Origin: Azorinus chamasolen | Lineage: Eukaryota > Mollusca > Bivalvia > Cardiida > Solecurtidae | Reading direction: 5' to 3' | Length of the DNA stretch: 64,000 nt | Assembly: GCA_963576725.1 (NCBI GenBank) | Contig: OY755240.1 | Coordinates: forward strand, 19,741,743-19,805,742 | Shown: positions 48,001-56,422 of the stretch, in pieces | Layout of the letters: every line of letters begins with the position of its first letter | How positions within the stretch are numbered: the first letter of the stretch is position 1 | Translations under genes and position numbers: made by a program | The notes under the pieces: model-generated | The model's input: the letters and a program-made list of their open reading frames with translations, nothing else | Database searches by the model: none | Told to the model about the DNA's origin: nothing

Positions 48001-51000
48001 ACGCTTGTAAAAGTTTTCCACGTACCTGATTTGTGTCTGTCTTTACTTTCCATCTGCACATGCTATTTGCTGGATACGATGCATTCTGTAGAAAACCTGG
48101 CGATTCTACTATACCAAATTCACCGTCGAGCTCTGCCGTACTTTCATCATCGGGACAAGAAATAACATTCAGATTTGTTTTTATTGATGAAGGTCTTTTT
48201 GTCGATGTTTGAACGGTGTCCGTAGAGGTGTCATCAGTTCTGTGATTGGTACTTGTTGGTCCTGTACTTTTGCGGGATGACATTGTTGATCCTGATATCG
48301 ACGTGGTTTCAAATAGCGTGCTTGCTGTTGCTTGTGTCGGTGTCTGGTCTTTTCCATCTTTATTGATATCGAATTTATCATTCCAGATATAAAAAAACAT
48401 GTTACACGTTGATTGGCCTTAACCCCTTCACCGCCATTGTCTCATAAATGCACCACGACAAATAGTGCAGTCCCATATCAGACGCCGCCTTTTCAAGGCG
48501 ACGTTTGATCAGGGTCTTCACTTTTTGTCTCAATCTCTATTTCTATATCTGTGCTTTATTCCTTTGAATTTTGCATTCATTTATTTATCTTATTTCCTTA
48601 TTTTACGGAATGATTTAACAAAATTGGACTGCAGACGACAATTAGAAATTTGGCACCGAAAGGGTTAATATGAAACATTCATAGTAGGCATAACCTCGAT
48701 ATGAAACATCCATAATAGGTACAACCTAAATATGAAACATTCATAGTAAGTACAACCTAGACATGAAGCATTAATAGTAGGTACAACCTAGATATGAAAT
48801 ATTCACAGTATGCACAACCTCAATATGAAACATTCGTAGTACATGTAGGTAAAACCAAGATATGAAACATACATAGTAGGTACAACCTAAATATGATATA
48901 CAGTAGGTGCAACCCAGATATGAAACGTTTGTAGTAGGTACAAACTAGATATGAAATATTCACATTAGGTACAACCTAGATATGAAACATTCATGGTAGG
49001 TGCAACCTAAATATGAAACATTCATAGTAGGTACAACCTAGATATGAAACATTGATGGTAGGTACAATCTAGATATGAAACATTCATGGTAGGTACAACC
49101 TAGATAAGAAACATAATATATACATATGTCACCTTAAATGCGTATACGCGTTCAACCTTTTAATCAAATCCTTTATATTATAAACGCATTTGTATGCATC
49201 TGTAAACAGAGTAGACCCAGAACAGACGGTTTCCACAAGCGCCGTCTGATTATGGTTTGCTCTGTTTGCTAATGGGATTTGACAGTTCTGTTTCTCTACT
49301 TTCAAAAATGGCGACAATGTTCCACCTTCCATACCTCATTATTATATATTGTTTTGTCCGTGAATATTCAGTAGGTATTGAAATTTGGGATAAATTATCT
49401 TGCCATTAGGACATAACCAGTCTTGAAATAAGAAAGGTTGTAAAACTTTATGACGATTTGTATTGAAAATGTGCCTACACATGATGCGTCGAAATACATA
49501 TTTTCATTTTGCAAAGAAGGCAGTTTGTAGATGTCTCTTATACATATATCCATTTTTATGATGCATATACCCGTGTACAAATTGCGGAAGTTATTATAAT
49601 GCATTATGCATTTGTGAAATACATGTATATCAAGGAAAAGCCACTTTGCGAAACCATTGTGATAAATAGAGAATTTGCTCCTACAGGAGCAAAAGTTTTA
49701 ATGCTCTATGTATCACAATAGTTTCAAACTACAAAATCCTAACATTTTCCTTTTCTCTAGTTACAGTAGAACCACTCTAATGCGACCACTTAATGAATAA
49801 ACATGGGTGTCTTTATAGGCAGGTGGTTGCTTAATGCAGGGCAAAAGTAATGCAGAAAGCTCCTCTAGGAGCTTTCTGCATTACTTTTTCCTGCATTAAG
49901 CTACCACCTGCATCTAGCACCCAGAATTATACCTCTTTTAGCGAGGTTTTACTGTAATGCTCCTTTTCGGTAGATTTATTAAAATAGGTTGGATCTAAAA
50001 ATAGCCTATGAGGTACTGGAATCTGTAACTCTGATCGGTTATGTCACTCTAAGAATTCAGCATTGAAAAGGTTAATGAAATAAAATTTCCGGCTAAATGA
50101 AAAATTCTTACCGTTTGAAGGTGCTTTCGTCGTGATGCTTGTCGAAGGGACTTGCGTTACGTTTGTCGTCGCTCTGCTCGATTCTGTTTGTGATGCCCTT
50201 GTAGTGAAAATTGAGCTAAGTTTTGGCTTTGTTACTTCTGGTGCGCTTGGCAACGTTGATGACGGCGGTTTTGTTTGTGTTTCCATCGCTATTGACGAAT
50301 TTGGTGGAATTAGACTTGTCTGAGTTGACAATGATGGTTTTGTTTGTGCCTTTGTTGACTTATTTGGGAATGTACTCGTAAGTATTTGCGAGATTGACTT
50401 TGTTTGTGTCTTTGTCGAGGTACCTGGCACTACACTCGTAAGTGTCGATAAGTCTGACTTTGTTTGCGTCTTTGTCGAGGCATGTGGTACTATACTTGTA
50501 AGTATCGAGGAGGTTGACACTGTTTGTGTTGTCACTATTGGCGAGTTTGGCACTACACTTGTCGGTGTTGATAAGGATAGCTGTGTTTGCATAGTTGTTG
50601 ACGCTTTTGACACTTTACTTGTAACATTTACTGAGGTACGTTTTGACTGTGTCAATATGGACGTGTTTGGAACTATACTTGTGAGTGTTGGTGAGGTTGG
50701 TTTTGACTGTGTGTTTGTTAATGTATTTGGTACTACACTTGTCAGTGTTGAAGAAGTTCGTTTTGTCTGTGTGTTTGTTGACACATTTGGCACTACACTT
50801 GTCAGTGTTGAAGAAGTTCGTTTCGTCTGTGTGTCTGTTGACACATTTGGCACTACACTTGTCAACGTTGATGAGGTTTGTTTTGTTTGTGAGTTTGTTG
50901 ACACATTCGGCACTACACTTGTCAGTGTTGAAGAAGTTCGTTTTGTCTGTGTGTCTGTAGATACATTTGGCACTATACTTGTCAACGTTGATGAGGTTTG

Positions 51001-54000
51001 TTTGGTTTGTGTGTTTTTTGACACACTTGGCACTGCACTTGTCAGTGTTGATGAGGTCCGTTTTGTCTGTGTGTTTGTTGATACATTTGGCGCTACACTT
51101 GTCAGTATTGATGAAGATGTCTTTGTTCGTGTCGTTGTTGACACATTTGGCACTACACTTGTCAGTTTTGAAGAATTTGGTATTGTTTGTGTCACTATGG
51201 ACGAATTTGGCATGTTACTTGTCAGTGTTGACGAGGTTATTTTTGTTCCTGTCATTCCTGACATATTTGACTGTGCATTTGTGAATGTAGTGTGCTGTGT
51301 TTGCGACTTTGTTGACACAGTTGGCACTGTATGCGACAGTGTTGATGATATTGACTTCGTTTGTGTCTTTTGTGATACATTTGGCACTGCACTTGTCAGT
51401 GTTGTTGAGGTAGATAATGTGCGTGTCGTGATTGACGCGTTTGATGTTATACCTGTAAGTGTTGACATGATGGGACCTGTTTGTGTCACCTTTGAAGAGT
51501 TTTGTATTGCACTTGTCTTTTGTGGTGGTGTTGGTGTTCCTTCCGTCACTGTTGAAGAGTTTTGTATTGTACTTGTCTTTTGTGATGGTGTTGGTGTTGC
51601 TTCCGTCAATGTTGAAGAGTTTTGTATTGCACTTGTCTTTTGTGACGGTGTTGGTGTAGCTTCCGTCATTGTTGAAGAGTTTTGTATTGCACTTGTCTTT
51701 TGTGATGGTGTTGGTGTTGCTTCCGTCAATGTTGAAGAGTTTTGTATTGCACTTGTCTTTTGTGACGGTGTTGGTGTAGCTTCCGTCATTGTTGAAGAGT
51801 TTTGTATTGCACTTGTCTTTTGTGATGGTGTTGGTTTTGTTCCCGTCACTTTTGAAGAGTTTGGTATTGTGTCCGTTATATGTGACGATGGTTGCATGTT
51901 ATTTGTTGTTGTAAACGGAAATGTAGGCATAGATTGTGTCAATATTGGTGTGTTCGGCAATGTACTTGTCCGTGTTGTTGTGGTTAACTTTGTTTGTGTC
52001 TTTGAGTCAGTTATTGCTGAAGACACTGTGGAACGGGATGTTACGGATGGTACATAATTTGAATTGGTATTCATAGGAGACGAATGTGAAAATGAGTGAG
52101 TTCCTATTGGCACAGCTGGTGTAGATGTTGATTGTAAAGTATCTGACGCATTTGTAGAATATGTTCCTGAAACATTTCTTCCTTTGGTCACTGTTGTGGA
52201 ATTTGGCACTATAGTTGGCGTTGTTGAAGCATTTGGCATTGCGTTTTGATTTGGTTCAATCCTAAATTTCATTGAAGGGTTGAATACGTTTTGTTTTCCC
52301 TGGCCTGTAACAGAATAAGAATAGCATTAACCCTTCCAACGCCTAACCCTTTCCCTGCTGCATATTCATGCAAGAAATAATGACACAATGAATATTTATT
52401 AGTATATATTTTATAATAGCATATCTACCAAGGAGTTTATGATATTGGTAGAAACTGTCAGGTCAATTGTAAGTTCAAAGGCAAGCAGAATCTATAGGAG
52501 CCGTCTGATCTGGGTCTACTCTGTTTGCAATTGCGTTAGAAGCGTATGTTTGAGGGAAAGGGTTAATACATGTAGGAATAGTCAAACTATTTCGCTGCAA
52601 ACGTTTGTCGTCTGCAAACTGTCATCTGCTACAAGTTTCCAGTTGTATTTTCTTCACTTTTGTTTCATGAAACAGTCACAGTAACATTAAGAACGAAACG
52701 GTACGATACCATAACGATACGTTTGAAACGATACGATATTTTATTGATACCGATACCAACGAGATTTCTTAATGAAATCCAAATATGTTTTTCAGAGTCG
52801 ACTGGGAGTCTATTTTAAGAATTGTTTTTAATGCAAAAGTGGTGTCATTTATGTATTACATGTATATTGCATGTCTGTGTCATTTTAAAGCATATCAAAT
52901 GTATATTAAATTTGAAGCAATTAAGGCAAAATAACTTGAGAATTTACAGAATATTTTTGTCGAAGTATCGATAAGAGTATCGGTAATATCTGAAACGGTG
53001 TATACCGGTACTTTTTGAACTGGGTATCGGTACCGATACAATACCGCCTAATGGTATCCAACCCTAGTCACAACGATGTAAGAGTTATCGTCGCACCAGG
53101 TCGGACGGAGGCCGATGATGATGATGATGATTTTGATGATGATGATGGTAATGATGATGATGATGATGATAGGGCTAAAAGGTGCGTGTTTTCAAATTGT
53201 ATATGAATTTACCTGTGATAGCCATGACTTCTGCCTTGAATCCAGTTCTTTCAATTCTTCTGTTGGTTAGAAAGATAATACAGAGGACGTTGGTGCTCGA
53301 AGTAAACGTATAGAAGCGCTTCCGTCCGCACAGTACTCTGACGTAATACTTGTTGACGTCATCACAGCGACTGTTATACAAGACGACCTTATCCCAGGAA
53401 CAGATCGGATGGTACTCGACATCAAACCTTTCGAAAATTATCTTGATGGTCTAAAACAAAAGCAACACACTGAACCATTTGAATGTAGGTCACGTGTACA
53501 TTGGCATTTTCAAACAGTGTAGACCCAGATCTGAGGGATCCTAGAGGAACACTCTGATCAGGATCTGCACTGTTTGCCATACAAAATGTTAATGCAAATT
53601 TAACCCTTTCACCGGCAATGTCGCATAAATGCACCACGACAAATAGTGCAGTCCCAGACCAGACGCCGCCCTTTCAAAGCGGCTACAAATCAGGAATTTC
53701 ACTTTTTGTCTCAATCTCTATTTCTATATCTGTGCTTTATTCAATTTGAAATTTGCATTTATTTATCTCATTTCCTTATTTTACTGAATGATTTAACAAA
53801 CTTGGATTGCAGACTACAATTAGAAATTTGGCGCCGAAAGGGTTAAGCCTTTCATATTGAGTGGACTTTTCAGTTAAAGACTGATGAGCTGTCCCACTTT
53901 GAAAATTCAGCGTTTAACCCATTTATCCCTATATTATGTAAGTAAAACTCGTCCAGTTCTTACTTTTGAACTCGTCCATTTTTACATGGAGGGGGCATAG

Positions 54001-56104
54001 CAAACGAAAAGGTTTCTTGAATAAGCCATTTGCATATATGGTTTCAGCAAACAGGGCAGACCCTGATCAGAGGACTCCTTCAGGGGCCCTCTGATCTGGG
54101 TCTACACTGTTTGCATATGTCACTTTTAACGGAACACTGGGCACAAATGGGTAAAAGGGTTAAGTTAAACATTATAGTTATCTGATCAAAAACATATCAT
54201 CTTGACTGCTACGTTGGTAAAAGAGTCTATTGATATGACATTCTCCGCCGAGTATGAACTTATGAAATGGTACAGATCTACAGTTTCCCACCACTGCCTT
54301 TATAGCAATTCAACTCTTTATGTATGTATTTCGTCATTGTCACGAGCTTGGCTGAATCAAACGTTAACGTACCATGTAGCAACGTTAAATGTCGCACCGA
54401 CGCTCAATGTCGCATTTGACGTTATATGTCGCAAGTCTGACGCAATGGCACTTGATCGAAATAGACTATAGTTGTGTAATATAATAGTTATATCATATGC
54501 ATGGTGCGGCAGCCGATTCGTCTATTGTTTCGTACCGGAGTAAATTTCCGATATAAAACGCAGATCAACGCGAAATCTACCCAGCAGCCGGGAAGAAAAG
54601 ACATTTAGCTCTGTAGAAACGGTCAATTCTTGTCCATTAACAAACCTCTATCGAAGCTATCTGATGATATTTCAGGGAGAAATTGACAGAGTTGATTTGT
54701 CAGGACTTTCATTCCATGTTAACTTCCGGTGACCTCCTCTGACCCCGAGAAAATGTTACGAGCCATTTGATTGGTTGACAATGACCCGGTTATTTCGACT
54801 TTCTGCTCGAAGTCAAACTACATGTAAACATAAATACTTGAACAGCTCTGATCTAACAGTTCGACCACTAAGGGCCTTTTTCAAAGATTGTCATGTCAAA
54901 ATACTCGTCACATTTATGTTACATGCATTCAGCCATAAAATCAAAGAGAACAATGTTGATCCAGCGTCATGGTGACGTTGGGTCGTTACTTTAAATATCA
55001 TGACGTCACCAAATGACGTCATGAGCGCGTCTTTCTTTGATAACATTGAAACTTCATCAAATAACAAAACATCCGTTCGCAAAACATTCTGACGGACATA
55101 GCCCAATTGCATCATCATCCCTCACTAGCCTCGTCATAATGACCAGTAACCACAAAGTTGTGGCCTTCTAAGATGGTTTTATTGTCAACATTTGCATTTT
55201 AAAGACAAATATTTGACAGACCGCGGGAACAACAACGCTTGACACACCTCTCTGATTTGTCCAATGAAAACGCCCGTTTCAACCGAGACAGTTGAAGGTC
55301 GCTCAAACCGGAAGTTGACTAGGAAGGAAAACGGCGATAAAATCAAACACCATTTTCTCCTCCAAATATCATCAACTATTTTCGATAGAGGCGTGTTTAT
55401 GGACAAGAACTTACCGTTTCTACAGAGATAAATGTCTTTCCTTCCCGACCGATGAGTAGATTTCACGTTGCGTTTTATATCGGACATTTCCACCGGAACG
55501 GAACAGGGGGAGAATCGGCTGCCGCACCATGTAGTGTATTAATGTACTAGTTGCTATAAATAAACTATAGTCTTTTTCGATCAAGTGCCAGTGGTCTGAC
55601 GCTAAATATCGGAACCAACGCTAAATCTTGCAAACCCTCCTGGCGTTATATGTCGCATCTGTAACGCCAAATGTCGCAACAAATTGTACTGTCGCTATCT
55701 GTCGCAACATCAACGATAAGCACTCTTTTGTAGTAGTATTTCCTAGTTTACGCTCCTGGCGTATCACAAAACAGTGATCCAGGGTGAACCGGGATGTACT
55801 GGGTACGACCGTAAAAACCTATTCTCACTGTCCCGGTTTGATATGCCGGTGACCGTAACATTTATCATAACCCATGTACACCCCCTTAGGAGTCGTCTAA
55901 TCAGGATATGCAGTGTTTGTTTATGATACAATATAAATATGATTCTACTATTTCGTCACGGCCAAATTTTCCCGTGTCAATGGTCTGCTATAACAATTAA
56001 TTTAATATATCATTGTTTCTTACATATTAATCTTGATATAACAGAGTGAAATAGTTATTCACAATTGATAGGTCCAGTTCATTCATTGTGAAAGTGTATA
56101 ATTT

Positions 56105-56158
<54 letters not shown>

Positions 56159-56347
56159 AGACAGACAGACAGACATACAGACAGACAGACAGACAGAGAC
56201 AGACAGACAGAGACAGAGACAGAGACAGAGAGACAGAGAGACAGACAGAGAGACAGAGAGACAGAGGGAACAGAGAGACAGAGAGACAGAGAGAGAGACA
56301 CACACAGAATGAGAGAGAGAGAGAAGGAGAGAGAGAGAGATATAGAG

Positions 56348-56422
<75 letters not shown>

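Noticed and set aside
48669..49115. CRISPR-like array
   Set aside because: The 31-bp units are directly adjacent with no spacers, in a eukaryotic intron; it is a minisatellite.
50657..52057. 466-codon + strand open frame
   Set aside because: Shadow of the mucin exon: the 60-bp periodicity keeps the opposite strand open; no start context, splice or domain support.
54202..54471. 89-codon + strand frame
   Set aside because: Spans local CGTTAAATGTCGCA repeats and the start of the long-TIR element; no recognised domain or splice context.
55185..55493. 102-codon - strand frame
   Set aside because: Lies entirely inside the inverted arm of the long-TIR element; no domain, and the opposite arm gives no matching protein.
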